Source: Echinococcus granulosus (taxonomy: Eukaryota; Platyhelminthes; Cestoda; Cyclophyllidea; Taeniidae). From it: a DNA stretch of 61,133 bases. Each line of letters opens with the position of its first letter. Within the stretch, counting starts at the first letter, position 1. The stretch covers positions 22,796-83,928 of the forward strand of contig NW_020170461.1 of NCBI RefSeq assembly GCF_000524195.1, in the 5' to 3' direction. A program made the position numbers and the translations under genes. The notes beneath the pieces are model-generated. The model saw only the letters and a program-made list of their open reading frames with translations, was not told the origin of the DNA and did not search any database. Shown here piece after piece: positions 47,010 through 59,904 of the stretch.

Positions 47010-47120
47010 TACTAGTTTAGCCAAAAAGCCATGTCGCAGAGCGGAAGGCCAACCTACAGAGACTGAAGCGTCTGCGCAAGTACCCAGAGCTAAGTAAAAT
47101 GCCAAATCACTGCACTACGC
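47010..47120 (+). repeat. Short dispersed repeat D, copy 2
   Basis: GCCATGTCGCAGAGCGGAAG, CTACAGAGACTGAAGCGTCT and AGTACCCAGAGCTAAGTAAA match copy 1 in order. It may be a subfamily of family A reverse ends. Confidence 0.45.
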
Positions 47121-47348
47121 CATTTAACGTGAAATTGCTGTTTAATCAGCGCTCAACGAAAAATCACGACTTTCTGTTTGCTATTTGAACGCCAGATGCT
47201 TCAAGCTCCTGGAAGCTCCGATTACTCGGTCCTAAGGGGTAGAAATCACCCCAGCAAATCTGAAACACGGGGACGTCATCAATTGTCATTTGTTCAGTAA
47301 AACACAAGGCAAAACAAATCACCGATCGTGCCCATCTCCGTGTATTCC

Positions 47349-47354
47349 AATAAA
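47349..47354 (+). terminator. Possible AATAAA polyadenylation signal
   Basis: First clear AATAAA noticed after the candidate last exon of the surface-protein gene, ~545 bp past its stop codon. Tentative. Confidence 0.25.
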
Positions 47355-48464
47355 TTTTGATTAAAAACTGTTATATCTTTGGTTAAATGTACTTGTGTAG
47401 TAATGATCCACTTTGATTAAGCACGCAGATATTTCAGTCTCTCAGGCTGTACTTCTCCTCCAAAGCATGCCTTTAGAACGATGCTAAAAACTTCCTAGAT
47501 CTTCCCTATATTGATGCAGCCGTTGCGTGTTACGACATTTGGGGGAGACTCGAGGCACTGCAACAAATTAACAACCACAACCACCGAATAAGTTGAGTGG
47601 AAACCGATTACTTTGCTTGGAACACCTGGAGGTAAATCATTGAAGTGGACGCACCAAATTAGTTTTTTCATCTAAAGCACCTTTTTGCATGGAAGGCCAG
47701 TTATTCCGGTTGCCTTGGTTTGCACTTCGAAGCCTGTTTTAAGATTCTCGACTAATTTGTGCTGCAGCTGTAATCACCAAAGGAAATAAATGACCTGCAG
47801 GAGCTAAACACCTTCCACAGAACAAATTCTTTCCAAAACTGTGATCAAGAAAGACGCACGAAAAAACCAATAAATTTTCCTCATATTCGAAGCAATTTCA
47901 AGTAAAATTTGTGTTAGCTCGTTTCTTAACGGAAGCAAGACTTCAGTCTGATTGGTCAGTCGAACTTAGTGAATAATCTGGCATTAGTTAACCCAAAAAA
48001 TGTAAAATTGGTATACGCTTCCTTGTGCACCACTTACGAACAAAAAAACAGCAGCCTAGTAATTAGAATTGCAAACGTCTCTGGTGCTTCTTCTGTCCAG
48101 TTTCGTCATCCAGTAGCCCTTTGGGCGGAATAGTGAAGGTAATTAAAGGCGAAGCAATGTTGCTTTTGAAGCACATTAATCAGTTATAAAAAGGAAAAAT
48201 AGACACACTGCTAAAGAGCACCAGTAAATGAGCCTGTTTATAGGTAAAATCAACTCATCTACTGACAAAAGGGACATTAAAATGAAAAAAACCTAAGATA
48301 AACAGCATCTCGCCGAGCCATTCCTGAAATCGTGAGGAGGCATAATACTGGTACAGAAAACTCCACTGGCGACGTACAGATGGGCTGAGGGACATCTGGT
48401 AAGGCCTAAATGATATGTCACCAGAGGTATAAGCAAAGAGATAAACGAATGACCAAAGTGTTAC

Positions 48465-48565
48465 GGAGCCGTCTCTCCTCTTCAGCGTGTCCTCCCCTGT
48501 GCTCCCTACGGTCAACCTCACGCGTCAGCCATCACAATGCTGTCGGTGCCATACGAAAAACTTCC
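48465..48565 (+). repeat. Short dispersed repeat C, copy 1
   Basis: GTCTCTCCTCTTCAGCGTGT, a CCCTACGGTCAACCTC block and TGTCGGTGCCATACGAAAAA are matched in order, with divergence, at 52400-52520. Confidence 0.45.
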
Positions 48566-49415
48566 ACCAGCCACTTATGCTGGTCATGCGATTTCCATGC
48601 AATCGAAAAGGTATATGACTGCAAAGTCACAGATCCCTCTTTGTGCTTCCACTAGAGCTAGACTTCTGTCCTGTATGGGAACTGTAATGGTGGACTGGGA
48701 ATGTGCTGGCCATCAGGCATGACCATGGCCAGTTGAAAAGTACTGGCCTAAAAGAAGATTCATATAGCAATAGATGGGATTTAACGTAGTTCCATGGGGG
48801 TAGAGTTTCCTATCTATTGCTCCTTACCACTTCGATGTCACTTCCGTGCTGTCCAGCCTTTTAAACTAAATTCCACCTAGGCGTGACTTGTTCACTTCAT
48901 TGACATCTTCACACGGGTTCTGCAGACATCTCTGTAACAAACTTTTCCTGTCGGTTCACGACTAGTATTACGTCACTAGCTAGTAGCTAACCCGCAAACT
49001 ACGGGGCTGGGACATTTGCCGAAGGTAAACGTAATTTTTAATTTTCTCTTTTAGGCAACGCCATAGATTCCCCCATCCGCACTATATACCCTTTCCTATC
49101 ACGTTAAGGCCTTGAGTTCAGTAATGGAAATCAGGGTGATTGTTCATAGAGTATTGTTTTGATTTATACTGCCGCCAATGTAGGGCCTAAAGTCATTTCT
49201 GAAGACGAAAGAAGACACACAACCTATGCAGGCAAGGTTTCGAAGGTGTACAGATGCGTCTAGGACTATCGACATGATTCGGAGACCAAACCACCTTGCA
49301 GAAGAAGCATAATGGCAGTGCTCTTTAATGCCTGCAACCAGGGGTTCGCAAAACAGCATGCCGAAGTGTATTACCACAAATTTAAATTGTTGGTGATTTT
49401 ATCTGCTTTATCAGG

Positions 49416-49587
49416 TACAAATCATCATCCGGAGTACTTAGACCTTACTTTGAACTGCCCTTTGGGAAAATTTGTCACCTGTACTACTTTGAAACATCTT
49501 GTTTACAATTTAGCCAAACAGTCATCCTCGACTTGTTCACCGTTGGGTTTGATGGACAACGAAAACGTCAAGTTAATGGATGGATGA
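49416..49587 (+). CDS. Isolated possible terminal exon, function unknown
   Basis: After acceptor tttatcag the frame reads TNHHPEYLDLTLNCPLGKFV, TCTTLKHLVYNLAKQSSS and ends at TGA 49585-49587. The composition is protein-like with four Cys, but there is no known motif and no partner exon. Confidence 0.25.
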
Positions 49588-49779
49588 CGACGTTTTTGCA
49601 TAAATTACTTATTTGAACTGATCTAGACCTGAAAATATTTACGATTGCTTATAGTACCAAATTAAATACAACGTTATAAGCCAACAAATCGGCATAGTTT
49701 TTCTTCATCTCCCACAAAACTTTGCTCGTGTGCTGAAATCCATTTTCTTATTTGAATGCAATGCATGAAGTTCAGTATG

Positions 49780-50520
49780 GAAAACGCAGAAGTTTCTCTT
49801 GGCGTTTGTAAGGGAACATTTGGAGAGGGTGTGGCATGCCTTAACACATCTACACTTAAGCAATGTGAATCTGATGATGGATCAGACAAATACAAATGGA
49901 TCGCTTTTTGGATAACCCTCCGTCTTTGATGATACCACTGGCACTTGTATGTCGCTGCTGGCACGCCAATGCGAGAGTAAGGCTATAAATTTTTTATTGC
50001 ATTTAACTTGGGAAACGAGTTAAATCGTTTACACCCACACAGGCGCATGCACAAGTCGCTAATCGCAAAATCGTGGACTCTTCTGAGTAGAACAGATCTT
50101 TTTTACAAGCCATACCTTAATAGTTGAATGTGAACTTCAAGGCCTGCCCGTCTGCTGATCTTCGTTCCTTCCACATTAGAGAAGAGGATAGCCATGGAAT
50201 AGGACAGCCCGCTAGAGACGAAAGAGACTTGGTAGCCTCAATATTCACTCCAACCTTGGTTCAGTAAGCGAATACGTCGTCGATCAATCTCAAACAGTGC
50301 ACCACCTCAATACTCTACACCGCGCTATCCTCTCCTTCCCTACACACCTTGGACACTAGACCCTACATCATCTCCGAAGACTGCGCTTTTTTTGTGTGCG
50401 TGATTGTAATGCACTGCAGACGGAATTGTTCACTTGATGCTGGAATATGAGGCGATACCATGTGACTAAGAATTGCGTCAGGACTACTCATTGAGTCGGG
50501 AGAACGCCCCATTCGTACAA
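49780..50520 (+). repeat. Interspersed repeat family B
   Basis: Same orientation as the 41.7-kb copy; blocks include GATGATGGATCAGACAAATA, GCACAAGTCGCTAATCGCAA, GTTCCTTCCACATTAGAGAA and, at the far end, ATTGAGTCGGGAGAACGCCC. Confidence 0.65.
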
Positions 50521-50774
50521 ACCTATCAAAGACCTTACATCTCGCACTGTTTGTTAAAAAAATTAACTATGGACAGGCCCCATATCTCACCTTACCTGGA
50601 AGAGAAAGAGGAGGTCCCATTTAAATTGCAAAGTTTTAATTTTTCTCGCAAGGAGACAATTGCATGCGAATATAGAGCTTAAATTGGAATCCACTGGTTT
50701 GCATCCCTTCAGGAAAGAGTTCAAAATTATAATGAGATTTGTGTAACCCTTCGAGACTTGTCTGCCGACGAATG

Positions 50775-50935
50775 GATATGTAATGCCTGGGCAGAATATG
50801 TATTATTAACCTGCAGTGCTTGGGGCTACTAGCGGTGGGTCAAAGGCCACGCCACAAAGTGGAGGTGCAGTGGCGGAGCACCCATGTGGCCCGGTACCAG
50901 AATGGAGAGCTAAAGAGACGATGAACATTTTACAT
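50775..50935 (-). repeat. Interspersed repeat family A, reverse fragment
   Basis: GGGCAGAATATGTATTATTA, GGGGCTACTAGCGGTGGGTC and GTGGAGGTGCAGTGGCGGAG blocks, then AGAGCTAAAGAGACG. Confidence 0.55.
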
Positions 50936-50939
50936 TTGT

Positions 50940-52300
50940 GGCAACCAATTTTCAACTTATACACTTTTTACTGTACATGCATTTATCCGTTTTTTCTTCT
51001 CATAAGTCAGTGTCTGCCTTTTGATTGAAATTCAAACAACTGCCCGCTCTCTTAATTTGCCTTAATTGCATGTGCGAGATCTACGAGATCCTTTCGTGAC
51101 AGACGAGAATGCGAACGAATATGCAATCAGGCTCGCTCAGGTTTGGTCTTTGGGTGTAGGAGGGAAGTCTATGCGCTAAAGTAAAAAGCTCACCGTGGAT
51201 TTAAGCTTTAGACATTGCCATTTTGTGAATGTGTGAAACATCTTTATTCTCTAATCACAAATTCGTGACATGTTAGGTGATCTTTCAAGTTTATGACTAA
51301 GACATATTTGGCAGCAATTCATGATTCAGCTAGTGCATGTAAAGCATTTTAAAATTAAAATCGACATGAAGTACGTGTTTTTAGACCTATTATGCTTTGA
51401 GTCTACGGGTTGTGGTTGCCATACCTTTTGTTTTGATTTTCCTTGAGGGCGCGTTCCATAGCATTTAAATCAATGCCAAAACTAAACTCAAGTGAAAATT
51501 CTGATGTTGCTGCACATCTTTAAACATAAGATTTTTTCAACTAACAGAAGTTTTTTTTAATTACACAAGCATGCTTTTTTGCCTTTTCGTCATGATTTTC
51601 GTATGAGGAGATCTCTGGAAACTCTAGAAACGGATTATGCTTAGTTGTATGTAAACATGGTTAAATCACAACGTACCTACCTTTTTTAATTCCAAAATTC
51701 AAGTTAAGAAGGAAGTTTACATAAAAGCTTTTTAATGGTTGGCCTGTTGCATTTTTTCTGGAAAAAATCCCCTTGCGAAAGGTTATCTAGGGGTTTACTG
51801 ACGCCAATCCCACTTTCCTCTTTCTAGCGCTATGGTTAGATTTCCTACCACTAAAAATACCAGTTATCACGCTTAATTCATAAAGTGCTGGATTTTATTT
51901 GTCGTTGATAGTAGTGAAAAGAAAACACACCATTAGCTTGGCTTGTTTTGTGTGTCGATAGTCGACAAAATCAAGGAAATAAGTGAGTATACATGTAGAC
52001 CAACGTGTAGATGCGTTTATTTTATTCCATCCTGAAACTAAATCATCTTACAAAAAGACACTTATTGCTATCTTAGAATCGATTAAAGGTCGGTGAATGT
52101 AAACAAAATGTTCACTTCTACCGAGTCGCAAGTTCCTTTTTGTTTTAAGGTTAAGGGCAATGTCCACTTAACTTTCCTCTCGTCTTGGTAAAATACACAG
52201 CTTTCTCCGCTTTGTAAACATCTAGGAGATGATGCTCAGTGCTCCAAGTCGTCACCTAAGTCTTAATAATCAGAGGTAGTATGTAAGAGCTATACTGGCA
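50940..52300. other. No gene seen
   Basis: A/T-rich sequence with poly-T runs; no exon with splice support noted. Confidence 0.4.
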
Positions 52301-52309
52301 ACTTGCAGA

Positions 52310-52520
52310 AGAATTGGGTGGCTATTGTCATGGTCCAAAGGCCATGCCGCAAAGCGGAAGGAAAAGTACGCATGTTTGAACACACAGCTGAATCAAATAT
52401 CAAGTCGCCACATTCTCACTCTCTACCTTCGAGCGTCGTCTCCGGCGTTCCCTATGTTCAACCTCCCACATCGGTCATCGAAGCGTTGGTGGTGCCTTAA
52501 AAACCAACCACTAGCCGACA
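52310..52520 (+). repeat. Short dispersed repeat C, copy 2, next to a family A reverse fragment
   Basis: Left part (GGTCCAAAGGCCATGCCGCA) is a family A reverse end. It runs into TCTACCTTCGAGCGTCGTCT, CCCTATGTTCAACCTCCCAC and TTGGTGGTGCCTTAAAAACC, which parallel the 48.5-kb sequence. Confidence 0.45.
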
Positions 52521-53174
52521 ACACTACCCATTTAATTTTCTTGCATGTGAGAAGGCGTTTAACCCCGACCTCACTGATCCGCCTCGTCAGTTCCATTGTA
52601 ACTGCAGTTTTGTCCCATTTGGGAAGCATACCACTCAAGATTAGACGATACTTTACATCGAGAGTACGTTGAATGCCACTGGGAGAAAATTAATCCAAAA
52701 GCTGAGTCAATAAAAAAACAAGCGAAAAAAACAGGCGGAGCAGGTAAAGGACAAGACTTGGATTGATTTTAATAAACCTATTTTTGCAAAACTATTCCTC
52801 CCTTTCACTACCGCCCATCTATCTACCTATCATAGTTCCCTTTAGCCAATGCAGACGTGGAGGCAGCAATGCATGTTCATGTAATCAGCATCGTCTTATG
52901 CTTATCGCAAGCAGCATCACATGGAACTCTTCCAAAGTGTTCAAGTCTGGCGTCATCTCGCATGTTGACAACTATCTTGAAGGGCATGAGAGTGTGGTAA
53001 ATACCAAAAGTAGGTGTCACTTGTAACCCCTCTGTTTTACATCTTTACGAGGTCATTCATCCGTGGCAGATGACCTTCTTCATTGAAGTTAAGTCTTTGT
53101 ACCTTGGCATATGCGTCGGGATAGGCATCCCATTGAAGAGGTTTCGCTCCAAAGTCTTAGCTCAAGTAGTAATA

Positions 53175-53250
53175 AGCCAAAGTATTATATTATTGTATTA
53201 TAATATATAGTGTATACACATATAATATATTACTATATTATATTATCACG
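53175..53250. repeat. AT-rich microsatellite, nearly palindromic
   Basis: Runs of TATTATA / ATAATATA around a TGTATACA centre, ~75 bp almost without G or C. It could fold back on itself. Confidence 0.75.
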
Positions 53251-53329
53251 TTACAGAAGAGGTGGGTGACTATTGGCATGGGCCTAAGTCTAGAGTAGGT
53301 GTACACTATGCGAGGACCAATTCCGGCGT

Positions 53330-53680
53330 CTGGACGCACTTAAACAGACACAAAACACTACTGAGCTGCTTATTGTGCCTGTGTGAAGATATCAATTAGG
53401 TGAACACGTGATACTCCTCCCACCTCCCTCCTACCTGGGTAAAACCTAGATAGTGAAGTGAAAAAACATGTCAAGGAAAAGTGGACGCAAAACCCTGCCC
53501 CCACAAAACATGTCAAATCCCGTCCTTTGTTATATGACTCTGCTGTTGGGCCAATGTTCCATCAGCTAGCGATGGGCATGCATGTTGGCCAGCAGATTCC
53601 CTTGTCCTCATTAAAATTCCCTTACAGGACGAATCTCCGTATCCAATAGACTTGCCAAGGGAGATCAGTGAAGTTACAGT
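53330..53680 (+). repeat. Interspersed repeat family A, distal right part
   Basis: Matches the end of the 59.4-kb copy: TACTCCTCCCACCTCCCTCC, CAGCAGATTCCCTTGTCCTC, GACGAATCTCCGTATCCAAT and GGGAGATCAGTGAAG. Confidence 0.5.
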
Positions 53681-54349
53681 CAAGCATCTCATCTGCTACA
53701 TGGACATAAGGACTCGATGTCTGAAATCTTAAAAGTCTACCCAACATAGTAAATAATCTCGAAACCACCGTCCGGTTAAAAGTGTTTTTGAATGAATGTC
53801 AAAACTTTTTGTTATACTCATGACGCCAAAGTAAGAGGCAAGTGTGAAGCACAGCACTGATGTCTGAAAAATCAAGGTTTCAACATCAGATTAAGTCACA
53901 TTTTTTGCAATTTGTAAGCTAATGATGGAGGAGAAATTAGCATATTTAAATGCTCTCAACAGCTCCACATTGAGCTTTTTAACGAATGTAAATGAAGTAA
54001 ACAGTTGGCAGAGCTGATGATCTAAGAAAAAAGTTAATCAACTTTCGTGAGAAGATGACATACGATTAGGGTTAGGGCCTCATTCTCATAGCTTTTATGA
54101 CAGGTGATCTCTTTTCGGTTATTTTTCCACAATTCACTTAACGTGTTATAATATGTGACTACTAAATGACGCTTCCATCTATCTCATCATGAACGTGCGT
54201 GGTTGTCACTGCTTCCGCGGGGTGCACATGGCTGTAACATCAAGCTGATAAACAATCTGAAGACGTTAACTTTTAAAATGACTTGTTCTATTTTGCATCC
54301 ACTTTATCATATTGACATTATTTAAAATTCCTGTATACTATGAATTGTA

Positions 54350-54500
54350 ATAAGCTGTTTGCTTAACTCTAGATTTTAGCAACGGACTACGCAGGGGTTC
54401 CGCCGTTGTGCGTCCACCGGATGGGCTGGACGCCGGATCATGCAAGTACTCTCAACCCCTTCTCCACATCGGCAATGCCTAATCTATTCAATTGTTATGT
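54350..54500 (+). repeat. Interspersed repeat family A, left part
   Basis: CTGTTTGCTTAACTCTAGAT start, then GGGGTTCCGCCGTTGTGCGT and CATGCAAGTACTCTCAACCC blocks. Confidence 0.5.
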
Positions 54501-55794
54501 CCTCTTTTGTCTTCAGGAAAATTACAGGCACAAAATACAAATTAAATACTCCTTTTGGTAATACTTGAAAGGTGCTAATGTTACATCGCTTTTTGAGCTG
54601 TATAATCTTTGTAAGGATCAAACAAAAGATAGAAATCCGAACTGAATTTAAGTGTACTTTCGTGGATTTTAAATTAATTAAGTTCATGTTTGTGCACATT
54701 CATTTACGAAAAACTATACCATCTTGTTTCACTACTCTACATTTTTGAAATAATGTATTTTCCAATTTACTCAGATTTGAACTGAAAGACTACTGGAATA
54801 TTCCAGTGTTGCGGTATATTAATGACCTGCCACAAGCTCATGAAAATTCCAAGCATTTTACAGCGGTGGAGAGGTTAACAATAATCCCTAAAATTAAATG
54901 GCTATGCATAAACTCACCACAATCACAATGCTACTACAGTGGAAAAAAATCAAGCATCTCAAACAAGGGCGATGGTACTGTAAGCATTTCGTGTTGTTAG
55001 ACCATTCATAAAAAAAAACGAACCGGGTGCACTTTACAGTGAGCAAAACAGGCAGACTGCATGAATGTCAGGGAAAGGTGGTAAATTTAGTTTCATCGAC
55101 AACTTGTCCAGGCTACTAGACACGTCTGCAGCGGTCCAATGTAGTGGTGCGCAGTGAGTACAGATTAAAATTAGAAAAATATATTTCTAGACCAGTTGGG
55201 AAATTCTAAGACTTAAAACTACTAAGAATGATCCTTTTAATTATCACCAAATCCCTGATTTTCTGTAAATTTTGAGTTAGGGAGAATTTTTTCGCTGGAG
55301 CGCGCCGTCTTTTTTGGTCTTTGACACCGACGTTACAACACCGATTCCACTTTGCCAGAGGGCAGCAATTCATTGACTTTCATAATCTTTAACTATGGCA
55401 GACATTTGTAGCTTCTGCTGGCGCAGTAAATTTCATCATTTTGCTTAAGCAAACAAAATCGTGAAGTGAAAAGGCATGAGAACGCACTCAAAAATCCAGA
55501 TGACATTAATTTGACATTTTGTCACTAACTGGAAAAAGTGTATTTTTTATAATGAATTGTAACAAAGCATATTTAAATATACAGTTATCTCCTAAAGGAA
55601 GTGGATAGGAAGTTTTTTCCATGTGTTTTCTTAGAAAACGTGCAAAGTTATTTTTTGAGATGCTATCTAACAAGAGAAACTGAAACATGGAACAAACAGT
55701 TTGATTATCTTCGTTTTCTAAAAGGAAGGCTGCTGATTGTTAGTGCTTACCGAACCCACCAAAGAGCTCCGAGACCTTCCTGAAGATGCAAGAC

Positions 55795-55960
55795 AGCATA
55801 CTATTCAGACAGAATGCGTACTGTCGATGTAGATAAGGGGGTTGTTGGTCACTGGCATGACCCAGAGGTCAGGTCGCCTGGAGGGGGTATAATGGAGGAG
55901 CCCCCTAGGAGCCAGTTAGCGAAACCGAGAGTTAAAGAAACGATTAACAGTGCTAGCAGA
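55795..55960 (-). repeat. Interspersed repeat family A, reverse fragment
   Basis: CAGACAGAATGCGTACTGTC, GTCACTGGCATGACCCAGAG and GCGAAACCGAGAGTTAAAGA: the full left end in reverse complement. Confidence 0.6.
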
Positions 55961-57152
55961 GCAATGATTGGTGGAATAAGAATAAAGTTTTTTTTCGGAA
56001 AAAAATTGTTCTGATAACCAAAAGAGAATCATGGGCGCACAGATAAAAATAAACCTTCTGATTCTTAATAGTCTTAAACAAAACAACAAAAGGCAATGAT
56101 GGCAATAAGTTGGTGGTAGAGATCTGCAAGTCGAAAGGTCCAGTCGGATTCAGATCCGACTTCCAGTAACACCTCATGATAAAGGTAGTTTTATCACGTC
56201 CATAACCAACACCCTAGTTTTTATGGCCAAAACCGTCAAGTGGCTCTGCATGATACACCAAATGAAATGTAAAAAAGGCCCATTATAAGCTTGGTAGCAT
56301 GTTTGGTGGCTGCGTTTTCTTACCTGAATTCGCTGTTACAGACACGGGTCATGTATGTTTTTCACTTTAATAAATGTTTGTATCAAATTTTGGTCATAAA
56401 CAGTTTGCTCGAGTTTAAAAAAAAATAGAAACAGGTAAATAAGCTGATATTGATGTGATATGTTTGGCTTTTAAAATACAGTTTATATGATCAAAAAAAC
56501 AATGATGGTTGGTGTCATGTAAAAACGAGAAAGTGAATGGTGGCAGATTTGCCTCGCAAGCCAGGGTAGCGAAAGTAAAAAGAAGCCGATCCGACACTAA
56601 TGTTAAAATGCATTAAAAGTCCTTGATTAAGTCTACAAAGACAATTTTTGACTGGTGGCAAGTCAGTTGCACTTCTTAATTCACTCCTTGTGTCCATTTG
56701 TCAAGAACAGGAAGCCTCTTCTTCCCATTACCCTGGCATCGAGTGTAATTAAATATAAGGTAGCAAAAAAAATTAACAGCCTTTCTTTTTGGTTTTTTTC
56801 AGTGAAAGTACAGAGCGTGTGAAAAAATTAATGACGTATTATTAGGCCAACCCTCTACCGCATTTGGTGAAGCAGAAGTCGTTATTTGAATGAAACAAAA
56901 CAATCAAGATTGACAAATAATATTCTTTCAGATCGAGTTTATCTTAAACAAGGCGATTATTTCGTGGTGGGACATTTATCTGGCCATTGCAGCATTTCCC
57001 GACTCAATGCTATACAATTTTTAAAGTTGTTATCCTCTCAAAATACCCTTTATCGTTGTGGAATGAAGCGTTATGTCACGCCTTTCCGGCGGTATGCCAT
57101 GAATCGCGGATGTTTATCTCAAAAAGAAAACCTTAGACTTTTGTTTTCTTAC

Positions 57153-57323
57153 CTAAAATGACGCCCTTGAGGGGGTTTAACTCGTCCTCCACAAGCGGCT
57201 GTGTGTCCGCCGTTAAATTAAATGCATATAAGTACTGCAAGGCGGCAAAGACATAAACAAGCGGAATTACCGACCAATATTTTGTTGACGACCACCACGA
57301 CACCCGCAAGATTTTGCATTTCC
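57153..57323 (-). CDS. Isolated exon-like stretch encoding one hydrophobic segment
   Basis: Acceptor acattttcag, donor TTTTAG|GTAAGA, 171 bp, phase 1 to 1. The frame reads ILRVSWWSSTKYWSVIPLVY, then VFAALQYLYAFNLTADTQPL and VEDELNPLKGVILG: a membrane segment followed by an acidic loop. I do not recognise the family and could not find flanking exons. Confidence 0.35.
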
Positions 57324-57329
57324 CTGAAA

Positions 57330-59350
57330 ATGTCTCACTTTTAGTTTTACTTGCCAACAAAATAAATTCACTTTAAAACCAAAGTAAACTCTTGGGATGA
57401 AACAAACTTAGTGAGTAAAGTCATTTATTCTGGGTTATGGAATTTCGAATGACATTTGTGACAGTCTGAAGTGCTCTTAATTCGCCTGCAATTTGGTTTG
57501 TTCTGCATCCATAATTTATTTCCTCTCATATCTTCAGGAATGGATAAGACACCAAGCTGGTCATAATGCGATGGGATGCCTCAGCTAATAAATCACACTT
57601 TTTGGCAGGACATTTAATTGCAGTTAGGTTTAGAATAAAACTAAGGGGGACAAAATAAATGATCCTCTCAAGATTGACTGAATAATCTACAGGAAGTGAC
57701 AAAAATGAGCCAGAAGAATGATCTTTCACTCAGCTAACCACCATTTTAGAGCTTATTCCATGCGACCGTCTCTTAGCTAAAAAATTCAAGATTGTATTGG
57801 CTTTGTAAAACATGAATTGTAAATATTTAGCCAAAGGTAAAAAAATGGCCCCCATGTGACCCTATGGAAGGTGTGGTGATGCTAAAACGACGACCAAATT
57901 TGTTTGAAAGGTCTGTAAATGGCGTTCGCGTGATGACCGACACTGTCTAACTATTTCACATATGCCAAAAATGACGCCTAAAATACGACAGAGGCGATGT
58001 AATGGACTTACTACCAGCGTCACATATGTGACAAAATTCCTTTATGGTAACGGATTGTACCAAATCTTTTAGTGCCAATTTTAAATTGGCTATAAATTGT
58101 TCTTAGTTTGCCAGCAGAAACAGAAAAAGAGAAATAGTCGCGATAATTAAATAGCATGACACGATAGACCGAAATAAAAGCGCATGAGGTGTGTTGTGGC
58201 TGATCTTCCTCTGAGACCCTGGCAGCCATTGTAAACAATTGCCATGCTGTTTTGGCTTGGCACTAGTCCCTATTTGTTAGTGTTACTGGTACCTCACACT
58301 CATTCCACATGAAGCTGCGTGAAGTTGTCACTTTCCGTGCATAGCTTTCAGTACAACTACACTCTCCCGAGTTTGTTTGTTATACATGCTTTGTCTGTCT
58401 AGCATGATGCGTCACGACTGGTTCAACTACTGCTTAATAACCAAGACCATTCTGTATCTACTTTGTTGTTTAACTGCAGCCATTTGTTGCAACCATTAGC
58501 CACGATCAAGGGACCCGCCAGTGTAAGGCAGATTGGAATGCTGCCGAAATACATCACCAGAATAAACTTGAGTTTTTTTCCTATCCAGCATGTACTGTCA
58601 AGCTGTTTAATTGAATGGGAAGCAAGTGACCTCTTTGTACCCTTTCCCAATCCTGTAGGTAAGGTGAAGCAACTGTACGTGACATTATTTTTACTTCCAC
58701 ATGAACTGTGGAGAATGGAAGGTTTAAACAAAGTTCATGGTGTACCCCATTAATCGGTGCCATTACGGGGGTAGCAGCAGTGCACACCATTCACTTGACC
58801 CGAGGTCACATTGGCGATGTCAAAGTGTATTGATGAGGGGGGAACGAGAAATCGGTATTCAATAAATTGCGCGGTCTCTTTGACCTTTTCTACCAACATT
58901 ACTTGATATATGGACCCGTTCGGGTTTAAAAAACACGTGCTCACTTCACTCGTTCTTCTAAATAATGTTTTCCTCTATAGAAATCGCGAAAACCTACCTT
59001 ATTCGCACCTTGACGTAATTTGTTTTCCAAGTTGATTTACTTCTTTATGATCGAAGCCATGGCTCCATTTAACTTTGAGGAACATTGCTTGAAAGAGGTG
59101 ATTAAGTCGATCCGAGAAAACCATGGGCGATCATTGTTTTGTAACACTTTCGCAGTTTCGCTTCTCTACCTCCAGGTTCACAACTTTGAACCGAGAAGAA
59201 TGTTGAGAGAATGACATCGTGTACGGTGGCGATGTGGGATTTTTTGGGACGTAGCAGGTTTTCTCCTTCTTGGGGATCGATGCCATTCACCGAGTGACAA
59301 CGTTAGTTCAGTCTGTTCACTTACCACCGAAACTGATGTATTAGGCCAAA
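57330..59350. other. No supported gene
   Basis: Opposed open frames around 58423-58790 on both strands overlap and share no motif; neither is preferred. The rest is A/T-rich. Confidence 0.35.
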
Positions 59351-59359
59351 CATGTGTTA

Positions 59360-59840
59360 ACAATGTTATGTCTTCTTTCGCCGTCAGCGAACCCTCGAGG
59401 CGCTACATTAATTGCAGCTCCAAGTAAACCCGGTCTTTGAAAACACCTTTTGGCAACTATCTCAGTTATACGTTCTTTAGGGAAGCCATTAACGAATCGA
59501 GCGAAACTAGACGTGAATAATCTGAAAAAGTTTACTAGGAAGCTGTCTACCGTTCCTGATTGTAGACATTAACTATGCAAACACGCAATACTTCCTCCAC
59601 CTCTCTACAGGCTGGATAGAACCCAGGTAGACATGGCTGGGCAGCATTGAGGTGAGAAAAAGTGTAATTTTTTGCACCCTGTCCTTAAATAAGTGATTCT
59701 GCATTAAGTCAGTGCTTTCAAGACTAACGATGGTGACACGTGGTGGTCAGCACATTCCCTCATCCCCCAATTTCAGTTCCCATTCATGGTGAATCTCCAT
59801 ATCCGGTATAATTGACAGCAGAGATCAGTAGGGTAAAGGT
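59360..59840 (+). repeat. Interspersed repeat family A, right half
   Basis: CCTTTTGGCAACTATCTCAG, AGGAAGCTGTCTACCGTTCC and GCAATACTTCCTCCACCTCT blocks. The following ~200 bp, including GGTGAATCTCCATATCCGGT, are shared with 53330-53680, so the family extends beyond 700 bp. Confidence 0.55.
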
Positions 59841-59904
59841 CCAAGAGGGGGGCGAGGGTAGAGAGGCTCAAAAGGAGAGGTGGCCTATGCAATATTTGGA
59901 CCTA

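Noticed and set aside
58423..58944. Cluster of opposed open frames, considered as a mitochondrial ribosomal or other small protein
   Set aside because: No recognisable motif, no splice support, and frames overlap on both strands.
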